Notes under the pieces: model-generated
Told to the model about the DNA's origin: nothing
Database searches by the model: none
The model's input: the letters and a program-made list of their open reading frames with translations, nothing else
Assembly (NCBI GenBank): GCA_033063855.1
Contig: CP093831.1
Span: forward strand, 14,322,001 to 14,386,000
DNA length: 64,000 nt
Direction of reading: 5' to 3'
Source of the DNA: Smittia aterrima
Lineage: Eukaryota; Arthropoda; Insecta; Diptera; Chironomidae
In this document: piece after piece, positions 52,210 through 64,000 of the stretch
Layout: every line of letters starts with the position of its first letter
How positions within the stretch are numbered: position 1 is the first letter of the stretch
Position numbers and translations under genes: made by a program

Positions 52210-54110
52210 GAAAGACATCGCCAGCTACATTCCTTTCCAACGAAATTGAAAAAAGTGAAGCTCCAGCTCATTTTTATAATAATTAATCACATAAGTTGAG
52301 ACTTAATAGATGTATGTGAATTTGTTTAAAACAGAAAGAAAGAGGCATCACCAGAAATCACCAGTTTTGCAAAAAAAAAACATTAAATTTGAAAGAAGGT
52401 TTCTTGACGCTTTCAAGATTTTTAATGAGTCATTTCACATTTCCTTTAACTTTTAAACGCCTGTTAAATGCATAATAAATTATAGAAAACTTGACGAATT
52501 TTATTTATCAAAATTTTCTAGTTTTCAATGACAAACATGGTTTGATTGTGAATTCAATTCACGAACAACAAAATTGCCAACGAAGAAAACGAAAACTGAG
52601 CAGATTATCGAAATTCATTATGAACGCCGTCAAGGTTATTTCCAGCGTAAAGTTTTGCATCTCTAAAGGTAAGAGTTTTGACTAGAAGGGATCAATAAAA
52701 GTTTCGCTCAAACAAAACAAATCGTTCAAATTGAATAATTTACGAGAGAATATTTCTACTGTCAACATTTAACATAAACGAATGTTTTCTCGTTCCGCAA
52801 AGAAGTTTTGTTTTTTTATTTATTCGAAATATGATCGCCGCTAAAGAGGTGATTCAAAACTACACGTCTCTAAAGTTACGCGAAGGTTCGACTGAAACAT
52901 GGATTGAAAGGAATTTATGAAGTGAAGCAAACATCATTGCCTATGATTCATAGTCAACAACCAATCAGCCCATGAGACGTTTCTCACTCATTTAAACTTA
53001 TGTAAAAATTACTACAATTTGTTGTTTATTTGATGGCGATGCCGAAATGCAATGCTCTCATTCTCTTATTGTTTCAATTGGTCAATGACCTTTAAGTTTC
53101 TTTCCATCTTCATCATTTTCACGATTCAAAATAATCTCTCATTTAACTCTAGCATTTTATTAATTTTTTTTATGTTATCTCTTGCCAACTAAGTTGAACT
53201 TAAATAATCCTATAACAGCTCAATCTTTTGAACGAACACAAAACGTTGGCACCGTTTCTACATCTTTTTTCCTCTCTCTCTTTCAGTTTCGTCTTCTGTC
53301 CTCCATGCAACCAATATTTATTGGTGGTTATACGAGAGAAAATTTCGACGATGTATGTTTCACGAGGCAGTGAGAAAGAAAAAAATTTTTTTTTTGCTGA
53401 AGTGGCAAAGGGATTGAAATGCCCGAATGCATCAACGCTCCGCGCGAGAATCATTAAAAGTTTCTTCGTCTTCACACAAAATCTAAACAAGAAGAAGAAA
53501 AGTCAAGGCCTCACACAATATATTTGTGTGTTCACTTAGGACAGAATCATATATAAGAAGCATGAATTCGACCTGCTTCGATCCTGCTTTCATTTTTTAT
53601 TTAAAAGTATTTACTGTTGTAAGAGCTGTATTATTGTTGTAGGTATGTATTGTGTGTATTGTATTTTTGCAAAGGGGTTCTTGCGATCCACAGAAACGTA
53701 GGCAAATTGCTATAAAATGTTGTCATTAATTGAATATTTTTTTTGTGTTGTGTAGCACGCGCTCGTGAAAATGAGCAAAGAAATTTTTTATTCAAGCTTC
53801 CCTTCCATTTTTTTAACCAATCGAACAAACTTACTCAAAAGGGGTTTCGGTCGGCTTATACCGTATAAGTTATACGTCAATCGTTATAAAAAGTTTATTC
53901 GCTTCTTAATTTTTGAATGTTTAATTCCCGGTAAACGGAGTTTCCGATGTAACACGTTTGACAATCGAGTTATTGTGAAATAAACTGATAAACCCAAAAA
54001 GGAATCAAAACGACCACAAGTCGAAGAAAGAGCCTTCTGCTCTCGAAATATTAACGTTTCACATGCAAAATGTAAACAAGAAAAAGCAAACTCGATCGAA
54101 TGCGAAAAGT
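51986..54110 (+). repeat. Direct repeat unit B of the DM-gene array
   Basis: Second copy of unit A, longer because of extra sequence (about 52660-52890 and 52960-53340) that unit A lacks. The copies differ by many substitutions and small indels, clearly more than the Medea arms, so this tandem duplication is older or faster evolving. A TATAAA (53885-53890) matches the one in unit A. Confidence 0.8.
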
Positions 54111-54768
54111 CCTGAAAGACTGAAACGATAACCTTCTGCTGGGTAATGACAGAGTGGATTATCACTTTACCTTAAGAACTAAGAAATCTGTAATGAAATG
54201 TCTAATAAAACACTAGAGCTTCAATGCAACACTTTTATTTAACTGTCACTTGAAGGGTTACTTCCGATCAAGTCGACGTAAAGAAAAACTTTTACACTCA
54301 GTAGCTTTTCTAATTAAACTTTTAACTTCTAAACTATGAACAGGATGAAAGTTGAAACAAGAATGATGCCTTGCTAATTCCTGCATCCTTATATATGCTT
54401 CAACTCTTGCAGCTCCGAATATGCGCGAACCGGGCAAAGCAAGCTGGATGACTTTGTCTGGGTGGATAAACAAAAATTTCCGGGATAATGTTTCTTTCCG
54501 TTTGATCTGCAAAATAAATTGCAGAAAGAAAAACATCTACGCTCGTTCGCATCATCTTTCATCCTCGACCTTGTGGGGAAACTTCGTTGCGATTTCCCTA
54601 TGAGTCATACGATGTCATATGATGATGATACAACGGAGAGAAAGAGTTGAGGAAGGACGGGGGAAATGTTTATACGATGATGATGCTGCTTAGCGCGAAA
54701 CAGTCAGAGCGGAGCAGTACAGACGGCTCATACGCAAATTTTGGAACTATCTTTTTTCCCATTTATTG

Positions 54769-54870
54769 ACGAGACCTTGCTCATTTTGTGACCAAACTCA
54801 TAGAAGAAGAAAATGCGATCGTAAAAGAATACATAAATTGAGGTCACAACCGAAATTGATCAATTTATTT
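54769..54870 (+). pseudogene. Degenerate DM-domain copy 3
   Basis: The frame reads TRPCSFCDQTHRRRKCDRKR, then IHKLRSQPKL. It aligns with the last CxxC and recognition helix of copy 1 (CDNCVKIDHRRKGGRQRIHKLR) with a small deletion. The first zinc site is gone and no ATG starts the frame. The surviving RKRIHKLR core suggests either a relic or an exon spliced to something else. Confidence 0.55.
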
Positions 54871-57295
54871 ATCCCCCACCAACGGTTCGTATCGGAAAAT
54901 ATTCATCACAGTTTGGGATCCGAATTTGTAATCGATAAATTCGATGAGCAAAAGTTAAGTGACATATGAAAACGCAAAACTAAGATAAGGTATTATTTCT
55001 TTGCTGTTGATAAAATTTGATCTCTTTCAATCAGAGATCACCAATTTCGCAAAAGGAAAGGCTTTTGAAGGGGAAAAGTTCTTTAAAATCATTGCTAAGA
55101 TAAAAAGGCGACAAGTTTTTGATACCCTCGAATAAAGACATGAATTGATATTCGTCTCGGGTACACGCTTCTCGATTCCTAAAATCCTCTAACGCCAGAG
55201 TGTCAGCGGCGTCACACAATGAAACAACTGAATCTTCCATAATCTAAGACTTAGATTCTAAGTACTCTTTATTCTAACTATTTTACTTCACTAGATTATT
55301 TCTAAATTCACACGAACACGGCTAAATAATAGCTAACTTATTTCTCGCGGAGCTCGCGGTTTTCTTTCCAAAACAACAACTTTCCGACTTTCATGATTTT
55401 CCTCGTCTTACTATAAACAGAATGGTTTTTCCATGTCCACCACTTACACTGATGAGAAGCCAGTACAACTTCAATTTCATAAAATTCTCTTATTCTTTCA
55501 ATTACGCAATGATTTTAAAGTTTTCTTCTTCATAGCCAAAATATATCATTTCGTCAATAACTCTAAATTCATGTTGAATTTTGATATTTAAACGTTCAAG
55601 TTGCTGCCTTGGAGCCCAGAAATATTGGAATCAAAACCAATACATTTACATATATGTAAAGTCAACTCACAAAAAAAAAAGTCAACTCAATATGCGATCG
55701 TGTGCGCAGTTCGTAACGAACTTACTGTAGGGGTTTTCATCCGTTGGACAGGTTAAAGGGTTTGAGCTTTACTGGGTTTACTGGTACGAGGTGAAACCGA
55801 ATCTGATCAGCTCTGAAATTCTTTCGCTTAACTGAAATAGATGCCCATTTCATGATAACAATTGAAAGCTCTAATTTCAAAGATAACGAAGTTTCACTTT
55901 GAGCCAATATGTGGGAGCTTGGATTTTCTGAGATTATAAAATTTATTTCAACCAGCTGATCACTTAATTTGGACAAAGAAGCTTTAAATTCAAAGAAAAT
56001 CAAATTTCACTTGGCGCTGATTCATCGTTCGTATGAAAAAACCTAAAAATGCGCATTTACTCGTGTGTTCTTTTGCTCTTTCTTTCTCGCTCTTTTAAGT
56101 TTTGAAGCGAACGAAAAAATAATTTTCTCAGTTCGTTCTCATTGCCGGTCAAAACAGCTTAGTAACTTTAAATTTGTCTCTAAATATATTTTATTTAAAA
56201 TAATATTAATCAAGGGCATGTGATACAAAATCATCGTGAGATTTAATTATCTGATTTTGGAAAATGGAGAACGAAGGTGGAAATATTTTTGGCAATCTGA
56301 TGGCGAAAAGTATTTCACCACCTTCATTATCAATTTTCTATCTAATTCATAGTGATACAAATTTTGCTAAAAAAATGCAACATTAGTGCTGTGACTCTAA
56401 AGCCGTTTAATAATTTGAGACCTGTTAAGAATTTGACAATCAATTTTTGGATGAGTCATTTCAAACAATTAGCCTTGACACAATTATAGTGAGTGTGATT
56501 ATCCTCCACTCTCCACCAAGCGAGACATATTTCTTATGCAACACTCTCAACATAACAAATTGTGTAAAAGGTAAAACAAATGAGCTTGGCTGTGTGTGTT
56601 TAGAGGATCAAACAAATACAAACAAATGCCTCGAAAAACATACATCATTCTTGCACAACCTCTCGAAGAAGTCAGACCTGCATTAAAAAAAAATATAAAT
56701 GTAAGTGAAAAATAAATGAATTATAGTGAAAAACACTTTAAGATCACAAGCGAGCCACCAAATCATTCAGTTCTTTTGATTCACGTTATTCGAAAAAAAA
56801 TTTACTTGGAAAAAATTGTTTCTTTTGCAAAGTGACTTGAAATGCAATCGCCAAAACATTGATAATATAAGAAAATTGAAGAATCATTATTTGTGATAAA
56901 TTTGTGGAAATTTTCAAGAAAATATCTTGAATACAAAGTAATTCTTTGGTAATAATAAAAAAACGTAACCACTGTCGAACGTAATCGGCAGCATATAAAA
57001 TGTCTTGTCAATTACAAATCCATATTAGTCATTTTTTTACGATAATGTAAAGTGAACGAATTTATATTGCTGAAAAATTAAATAACTTCGACGAGAATCA
57101 AATTATGCTCTTGATGACTTAAAAATCTAATCTTTTACGTCTCCCTGGAAAAATTAAAATAATAAACAAGTCGTAAACTTTGTATCTTTGTATGAAGTCT
57201 TGAAATGAAACGAAGAACTGCAATATCTCATTTTGATAACAATCAGGCTTGACTTTTATCGTTTTTTGACTTTCTTATTTTTCTATTTCTAACAG
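54871..57295. other. Gene-poor region between the DM array and the 96-residue gene
   Basis: 2.4 kb of AT-rich sequence. Several open frames of 60-90 codons occur (about 55031-55240 minus, 56447-56686 plus), but none has a domain, splice pattern or composition that I can support. No terminal repeats of a transposon are obvious. Confidence 0.4.
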
Positions 57296-57640
57296 ATGGG
57301 AAGAATTCCAGAAAATGTCGTTATCGATGAATTCGAAGTGGAAGAAGGTAAAGAGTTTTCTTGAGAAGTGAGCCAAATTCTGAATTTCATTTCTATCGTA
57401 GAAATTATAGATCCTTCTGCGATCGAGTTTGCGGAGTTGTGGCTTCGCACGGTCCAATTGAAGAATGAGAAGTCGCTTCATTTTCTTAACCAAGCATATG
57501 AATTTTTTTCTTCTCAAGAGCGTGAAGATGATATTTGTTCTTTATATTTTAAAATTTTAAACTTCTACCTCTATGCTTCCTCATTTGACGAAGCTACTAG
57601 AGATCGCTTAAAAGAATTCAAGAATTCTTTAATCATTTAA
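57296..57640 (+). CDS. Small two-exon gene, 96 residues, possible Doublesex-dimer-like C-terminus
   Basis: Exons 57296-57347 and 57402-57640 join in phase (donor GTAAAG, acceptor TATCGTAG). The ATG follows directly on an acceptor-like CTATTTCTAACAG, the same arrangement as at the DM exon, so an upstream exon may exist. The protein starts MGRIPENVVIDEFEVEEE and is helical and acidic. Its C-terminal part, SLYFKILNFYLYASSFDEAT then RDRLKEF, faintly resembles the Doublesex dimerisation domain (PLMYVILK...EEASRRI.EG). This is a visual alignment only. The gene lies 2.4 kb downstream of the last DM remnant. It could be an unrelated orphan gene. Confidence 0.5.
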
Positions 57641-58755
57641 TGTACCGGATTATATGTACGTTCCTTTAATTTAAATTGATACATCATTACAGTTTGAATA
57701 AAACTAAATAGAGTAGGACCAATTTTTAATGTGTTTTATCGAGAATTATTGTATGAGTGTGAGTGATATTCGTCTCCGCATAAAGCAATGATCGGCGGAC
57801 CGCGCGCATGAAATTAATGGCAAACAGATTGCCACGAAATTGAAAAGCGGAAGAAAATTTAAAATATATAGGCGGAGTCAATATCCAAACGAATCAACGT
57901 TCAAAATTTTACTAGCAAAAACGTAAAGAATAGATAAAAATAAATTGAAAAGAAATAGAGAAAATAGAGGAAAATGGCTGCGCTCACAGGTATAGGTTCA
58001 CAGGTATGGGTTCTTCGCTTTTGCTTACATTTGCATGAGAATAAATTTCTTGAAAGCCGCGAAGTCGTAAAAAAACAATAAATTTTAATGCTTTTCAATC
58101 TCCGCATGAATAGGTAGCGTTAATAAACTGCAGGGATTGCATTGTTTTAAAACTAAGACGTCAATGGAACATATTTCGCGGACGTCAAGTGATCGTGTCC
58201 AATTCATAACTTGACAACAATTTTAAATATTTTGCTGAGTCTCAACTTCCTATCTTATGCCGGAAAATACGACACTTCTTCGAGAATCATTAGCAATCAG
58301 ACGTAATTTTATATCCTCAGGAATTTTTATTTCAGTTGTTCAGGGATACTCAATTTCCTTCCCCGTTATATACAATAAAGAACTTAAAAAATACTTTTAC
58401 TTCGTTATGTAACAGCAAGATAGAAGCCATGACAATAAATAGGGGGAAACCGCTCATCTCCGAATCAGAAAATTGAAGGGGGAATCATCGAGTATGAATA
58501 CAGCAAGAAAACACAATCATTTTACGTAGAACAGAGCGAAACAAAAATAAAGTCTGTTACTCTTCTTTCCATCAGAGCAAATGGCGGCCAAAATTGAAAT
58601 AGGTGTTGGTAAGATATCAAAACAATTTCAATTTTCAGAAGATAAAATTGCAAAAATTTTATGATAAATAAACAAAGTTGATCAATAAAAAAAGATTATT
58701 TACAGGATTATATTTCAGATGATTAACGTTTTATTTCTATAGTTGAAGAAAATCT
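57641..58755. other. Intergenic region before the FARS2 3' end
   Basis: 1.1 kb with no supported gene. Two short ATG contexts (MAALT at about 57974 followed by a GTATAG, and MAAKIEIGVG at 58581) could start tiny frames, but neither has a partner exon that I can see. Confidence 0.35.
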
Positions 58756-60218
58756 TTATCTAATTGTAACATTAAATTTTTCAGTGACTTCCTTTCCGAT
58801 CTTCGCATGAATTTCATTGACCTCTTTCTTTGTGAGAGTTCTTTCCATATGTCGGTACACTATTCTGAATCCCAAGCTACTTCGTCCCGTTTTTGGGTGA
58901 ATGAATTTATCAAACAGAGTTACTTGCTCAATGACATCACCGGCGACGTTTCTTACTAAATCATAGAAGTCGTTTGCCGAGAAAGCATCAATTGGAAGTT
59001 CAGTTGGCAACCAGAATGCCAAATCGTTTGTGCATTGCGGATATTGCGATACAGCCTTGTATTTGATGTTTTTATTTAATTGTGACTCGTCGAACTGACC
59101 AAGGAATCCTGTGTCGGTACTCCAGAACAAACGAATATCAGGAATCTGATACATGATCATCGCAAGCCTTTCAAGTCCTAGACCAAAAGCAAATCCTATC
59201 GAGTTGCTGACTCCAGCCTTGTTAAGAATTTCGTTGCGCATAATTCCACATCCAAGAATCTCAACCCAAACTCCGTTGTGAAAGATTTCAAGTTCCCATG
59301 ATGGTTGCGTAAAAGGAAAATAGGCATCGACCTTCAAAGAATTCATTTGATTAGTTGGTTAACAAATGAATATGAATAACTAAAAACTCACCCAACGTGA
59401 CTTTAATTGTTTTCCAAACAATCGCTTTACTAAACCTTCCAGCACATTCTTCATTTCATATTCAACGAGCTTTACTGATTCTACTGTGTGACACGGTTGC
59501 TTCACTTGATCGATGCATTTATCAGACGATCCAATATTTGCAAAATTCCTGTTCTCATCGTATTCCTTTTCAAAGATCTCTAAATCAGGGTTGTTCTTGA
59601 AAAGTTTGTCATTGTGGATCACTCGCACTGCATCCACCTAAAAGAGAATAAATCTGATCAGCTGTTATCAAACAATTGATAAAGTTTATAACTTACTTGA
59701 TGGAAAACTGGAAAGTGAGTGCTGTCAATCTCATCTCGTCGATAAACGTCTCCAACTATAAGAAAGTTGTCCAGTCCTGATCGAAGTAAGTCGACTTGAT
59801 GAGCAGTGCAGTGAGCTCTGAGCATATATTCGCGATTCACATAATAGCAGTCACTCTTTGCTCTTGAAGGATGATTTTGTGGGATAAGAAGAGCGTCGAA
59901 ATTTTGTTCAACACTGACAACTGGACTCAAGCTGTCGTAGACACTGAACAAAGGTGTTCCTTTAGGATTTGCATATTCCTGATAGAAGAAATTCGTGATC
60001 CTCTGTCTCATCATCGACAGCGGATGATTTTTCTGAAGAAAAATATTTCGTCCGAGGTAACTTAATATTTTCGGCGTGAGATTTGTGTGATCGTCCGATT
60101 CATATTTACTGTTGTTTAACTCGATGACATTTTGCACTGGCTGTGTACTTAACAATCTGATTGAAGGCTGTTTTAAGCTTCTAATTTGCAAAAACCGAGA
60201 AACTCGCGGAAAAATCAT
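58756..60218 (-). CDS. PheRS-m: Mitochondrial phenylalanyl-tRNA synthetase
   Basis: Class II aminoacyl-tRNA synthetase that charges mitochondrial tRNA-Phe as a monomer. Exons: 59697-60218, 59392-59637, 58756-59331; 447 residues (human FARS2 451). The N-terminus is basic with no acidic residues (MIFPRVSRFLQIRSLKQPSI), a mitochondrial targeting signal. Catalytic core motifs include CTAHQVDLLRSG, VYRRDEIDSTHFPVFHQVD, VDAYFPFTQPSWELEI and AFGLGLERLAMIMY. The last ~95 residues form the ferredoxin-fold anticodon-binding domain (DLVRNVAGDVIEQVTLFDKF, RIVYRHMERTLT). The third exon is set at AAG|GTC so that RW joins VDAY as in the family. It is divergent from the augmin gene. Confidence 0.95.
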
Positions 60219-60587
60219 TTTTGTTTTTGTTTTGCAGCTTTGCGTTCTCGGCTGGCGTTTTGTGAGGATCGATTGAAAAGTTGGGTCGTTTTATATGAAG
60301 ACGAAAAATACATTTTTTAATTGTGAAATTCAAACGTAAGTCCAGAAAAGAGTTGTTCTCGAAAATAATTTTAAATTACCGAAAGTGACCTAACTTATCA
60401 ATCGACCCACTTAAAGCTGAGCGAAAGTTCGTTGTGTTTTGAATTTTTTATTGTGCGAATTTGTGCGTCCGCAAAGAAATTCATTAAAGCAGCTAAATCT
60501 AATAATTTAAGTGTTAAGCGTCATCCGTACTGATGTGACAACATTCATCAATAAACCAACAATCAATAAAGTGTCAAAGAACTGGAG
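60219..60587. promoter_or_regulatory. Divergent FARS2 / HAUS5 promoter region
   Basis: 370 bp between divergent start codons of two housekeeping-type genes; a shared TATA-less promoter is likely. No ORF is seen. Confidence 0.4.
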
Positions 60588-62491
60588 ATGGATGCTGCAA
60601 AGATTATTAATCATTGTGTCAAGCTTGGATTCCCTAAAGATGTTTATCCTGACGAGCAATATCTCAAAAAGTAAGATTATCTGCAACATGTGTATGTCGT
60701 TAAAGTTGAGATTATTAATGCTGTAATTCCAGAGTAATTCGAACAAGGAATGTTCCTTTGTTGGATAATTTCCTGAAGCAAACTGACGTGAGACAAAAAG
60801 TTGATTCTATTCGAAAGAATCTCTTGATCCAGTCGTCTAAGGATGAAAAAGCTAAATTGCCTCAGAAGATGCAGAAATTCTTCAAAGCCATGAAACTAAA
60901 AGATGAGCTCCGAGACATTTCTAAGCGTAACAACGACATTATCAAACGCGAGAAACTTCAGTTCGATGATCTAAACGGTAAAGCTCCTCATTTATCTTTA
61001 TTTATGTCATCAAACCGTTTATTTTTGTCGATTTAAGGAAGCACAACTAAATTGGATGGCTCTAAGCAAAGTAAACAACTTCAAGTGAACATCCTTCAAG
61101 CAAAATCTATCAGTTTGGATGAAAGAATTGAAAAGGAAAGCGCTCTTCAAAAGAAGATTGATAGCGTGTCTGTTACTCAATATTCCAATGAACTCAAGAC
61201 CAGTGATTTGAAGGAGGGCGTTAAGAACTGTATGATATTGTTAAAATCATTTTATGATAAAGTGAAAGTATCTGGCGAAAGCTCGAACAGCGAAAAGCTC
61301 TTAGCAGAGATTCGTGAAATTTTACGCAAAGTTCCCAACATTTTTGCCTTCCAAGCGATTTTGCGGGAACTCGATTGGAGCATTGCTAGTCTTCTCCAAC
61401 TCAATTCGACATTTTCAAACAAAGATAATACGATTTCATTCGAAAAGCAACTCAATTCAAAGCTTCACCAACTATTGACAGTTTCTGGCATCGAGTCACA
61501 TTCCCAAAAGGGTCGATTGGAGCAAGTCAAGTTATCTTGTGGAAGCATCATTGAAACTACAAGAAACGAACTCGACGGACTTCTTAATTCAGCTGTTGAA
61601 TTGTCATTTGGATATGACGATGAGGATGAACTTGTCGGGGAATATGTCGCCGTGATGTTGCAGCATTTGATTCTGAAAGGAAAATGCGAGCACATAATGA
61701 AAATTGCAGAAGAAATGAAAGAGCAATCAAAGGAAGAGGAAACAATAAACTTGAATCACGCGACAATAATTCAATCCACACAAAGCATTAACAAATTTAC
61801 TGAAGATAAAATCAACACTACTCAAGATACTATCGCTCAAATGTTCCAAATCAATCAAAAACTGAACTTTGGAAAAATTACAATGATTCACCTTGTGCAA
61901 GATCTGAAATCGTCGGTTAAATATCATGGAGTGAATCGAACTATGCTTAACATCACGCAAACTGAAAATGAAGTAGTTCCATTGCATCGCAATGAGCTGC
62001 AATATTTCTTCGATCAGTCAATCGACAAATTCAATCTTGTTAGCGATATCGTTTATTTTGAACTGACAGGAGTCAGCAAATTGTCACTCGACGATGCAAC
62101 TGCTCAACTTATGCGACATGTAATTGGTGATGGTTCGACTATGAGAAGTCTTCTCGAGTCAATGCGACAAAACATCAAAATCAATGAAGAGATTCAATCA
62201 ATCCGTTTGAACTTTAAATTGAATCAATCTGAGTTCTCAGAAAGTCAAGTAGAGGACTTGAAAACAAAACTTCGGATTAATAGGGAAGCAATCGTGGAGC
62301 TTCTTGACAGCATATCAATGACCAATGTCTCGTCAAAGTCACTGCTTCGGGATCAACAGAAAATCTTCAAAGCAACGTTATCCAATATTTACAAGAATTT
62401 CATTCCAATAACTCGAAAGTTAGATGGCAAATCATACAAGTCTCACGAAAACGAGTTCAATTTGTACTATCGAATGATCAAAGAGGATTAA
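60588..62491 (+). CDS. dgt5: HAUS5/Dgt5-like augmin complex subunit
   Basis: Augmin recruits gamma-tubulin ring complexes to spindle microtubules to nucleate branches in mitosis. Exons 60588-60670, 60733-60977 and 61038-62491; 593 residues, close to the HAUS5 size. The N-terminal region (RNVPLLDNFLKQTDVRQKVD, then SIRKNLL) aligns with the conserved HAUS5 start (the family's short ...LHVHSQRTVKKIRGNL-type motif). The rest is a long alpha-helical, coiled-coil protein with Gln/Leu/Glu/Lys heptads, as expected of augmin subunits, and no enzyme motif. Sequence conservation in this family is low, so the subunit number (5 as opposed to 3) is less certain than membership in the complex. Confidence 0.7.
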
Positions 62492-64000
62492 AACGAAATA
62501 AAATCTGAAACTAAACTTTCGTCTGGATTGCTTTCTTCAACAAAAATCTACGTGACAACAGGTGGAAGCTTCTTTAGTAAAGCGGAAGGTGTATTCACAA
62601 GATAAAAACATAATGTCACTTCCTTTGGGATGGAGACTACACAAGGTGAGCGTCGTAAATGTTGATTTGATAGGCAGTAACAATATTACTTACACAGCGA
62701 TCTCGTCTTTATAACTTTCCCCTCAGAGCCGCCTTAACTCATTCAAAACTCGTTCAATCTTTTCCAACATTAAAATTCTTGAGTAAGTTTTATTGACTTT
62801 GCTTTTTTTCCTCATACATAACGACATTGTGAGAATGCATATGCCAAGCCGACATATGCCAATAACAAAAGTTTAATGAAACAAATATTTGAAATTGCAA
62901 TTCTCGTCACATAACTTTTAATTCAATTGTGAATCCGGTGGAAATGATACCGAACACAAATTTAATTACGCTTGTTTGCTTTTTTGTGTATCACACAAAA
63001 TATAATCAAATTTTATGAATGGGAAACAGAGGAGTCAGTATCAGAAAGCTTAAGGAGATTTTGCAGCCTTTGCTTTCATTAAATGGCAACTCTAAATAAA
63101 TTTATTATAAAACATAACAATTGAAAAATGGGAAGAGAAGAGAAAGAGCGTACGACAACATCATTGTAATTTAATTTTCCTTTTTTTTTCATTCCACTCA
63201 CCAACCTTTTGATAAGGCTTTCTTTGCTGTGATGAAAATTTCCTCGTAAACTTTTATTTCCATATTTTATAATTTTCTTTCTTTTTCGTTATGTGCTTTC
63301 TTTTTTTTCTCATAAGACGAGCGCAAGAAACAAAAACTTTCTTCTGTCTTGATTTGTTCTTAAATCCTTTTGAAAACTTTCTGAATAAACGGTGAACGAA
63401 GGGGAAAAGCGCGTTGGATGTAAAATATAGTACGCGAGACGAAAGAATTTGCGCCATTAATCATTATCAGATGGAAAAACGGATCCCGCTGAAAGGAACA
63501 ATTTCGCTTTGACTTTTTCTTAATTTCGGTTAGGGGGAGATTTTCATTTCCTTCACAAATAAATTTGATGCTTGAAGTGACTTCAATCATCGCTTGTGCA
63601 TATCTGATGGCTTTCATCCCACACATTCCAAGCTTTAAAGGTTTTATACGGAAACGCGAACTGCAAATGTATCGGGGGTTTCTGAATAATTCATGTTGTT
63701 CCTTTTTAAGTGGAATAAAAACTTGAATGTCATAATAAAGAAATTTTGTACCTTTAGAGTAACGATCAGCAACTTTGTTTACCTTTGGACATTTAAAGAG
63801 TAAGAGCTGGGGAACTTTTGGATCTTTATTTTTCCGGTTCGTAAGCGTGCTCATCAACTTTTCATGAAGATTACTTTAGCTTCAGTTAATTAAGTGTGTA
63901 TGCATATCAATTTTTCAACCGTTGAGAATATCATCATCGTGAAAAGTTGGATAAACTTAAGAAGCTTTACGTCACTCATTTCTCTTCTGATCACTTGGTG
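62492..64000. other. 3' flank of HAUS5 and unassigned sequence to the window end
   Basis: 1.5 kb. AATAAA right after the HAUS5 stop (62501-62506) fits its poly(A) signal. A possible first coding exon lies at 62613-62645 on the plus strand (MSLPLGWRLHK, then GTGAGC donor), whose next exon would lie outside the window or is not visible. A minus-strand frame of 165 codons at 63360-63857 is unexplained. Confidence 0.35.

Noticed and set aside
55031..55240. 69-codon minus-strand frame starting MEDSVVSLCDAADTL
   Set aside because: Plausible-looking start, but isolated, without family similarity or neighbouring exons that I could join.
55737..56003. 88-codon minus-strand frame
   Set aside because: It begins with TTG, not ATG, and shows no domain.
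44570..58755. Search for tRNA genes, CRISPR arrays and transposon ends
   Set aside because: No cloverleaf with intact A and B boxes, no regularly spaced repeats and no terminal inverted repeats with target duplications were found by eye. A covariance-model and repeat-library search would be needed to exclude them.
63360..63857. 165-codon minus-strand open frame
   Set aside because: No domain, no splice context and no promoter recognised. It is long for chance, but the composition is not clearly protein-like. It is mentioned only as an unexplained frame.

Overview
The window reads as nuclear DNA of an insect, most likely a lower (nematoceran) dipteran such as a midge. It is AT-rich, introns are mostly 50-70 bp with GT..AG ends, and genes are packed on both strands with short shared promoters. 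The gene set is animal and fly-like: a Smad4/Medea co-Smad, vasa, trissin, a three-rows-like separase partner and augmin. The species is an inference; no single sequence feature proves it. Exon models were joined by eye using splice signals, reading phase and family alignment; all keep frame.

Layout. 1-3550: partial Hus1 (-), AP-2 sigma (+), centrobin-like (-). 4054-18707: a large inverted duplication. The right arm (12058-18707) holds Medea copy 2 (-), an extended-synaptotagmin-like gene (+) and the 5' end of a villin/quail-like gene (-). The left arm (4054-8325) holds Medea copy 1 (+) and an orphan copy of the first villin exon, and lacks the synaptotagmin-like gene. The spacer carries a 39-residue micro-gene and the rest of villin. 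19158-35000: Fbxl7 (-), vasa (+), a lipase maturation factor (-), three rows (-), SPAG7 (+) and verprolin/WIP (-). 35148-42580: a 2457-residue C2H2 zinc-finger protein (+) that I do not recognise. 43790-44569: trissin neuropeptide precursor (-) with its TATA promoter. 44570-57300: a gene-poor region with a broken BTB gene, a SAMHD1-like dNTPase without a SAM domain (+), and a tandem array built around a tiny DM-domain (Doublesex/Mab-3) gene, with one intact and two decayed copies. Next comes a small two-exon gene whose C-terminus faintly resembles the Doublesex dimerisation domain. 58756-62491: mitochondrial Phe-tRNA synthetase (-) and a HAUS5/Dgt5-like augmin subunit (+).

Themes. Several genes serve chromosome segregation and the centrosome (Hus1, centrobin, three rows, augmin) or the actin cortex (villin, verprolin). 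Most others are unrelated housekeeping genes, so no operon logic applies. The two most unusual systems are the asymmetric inverted duplication of Medea, with a sharply diverged patch in one copy's DNA-binding domain, and the DM-domain tandem array, which could be a lineage-specific offshoot of the sex-determination gene family.
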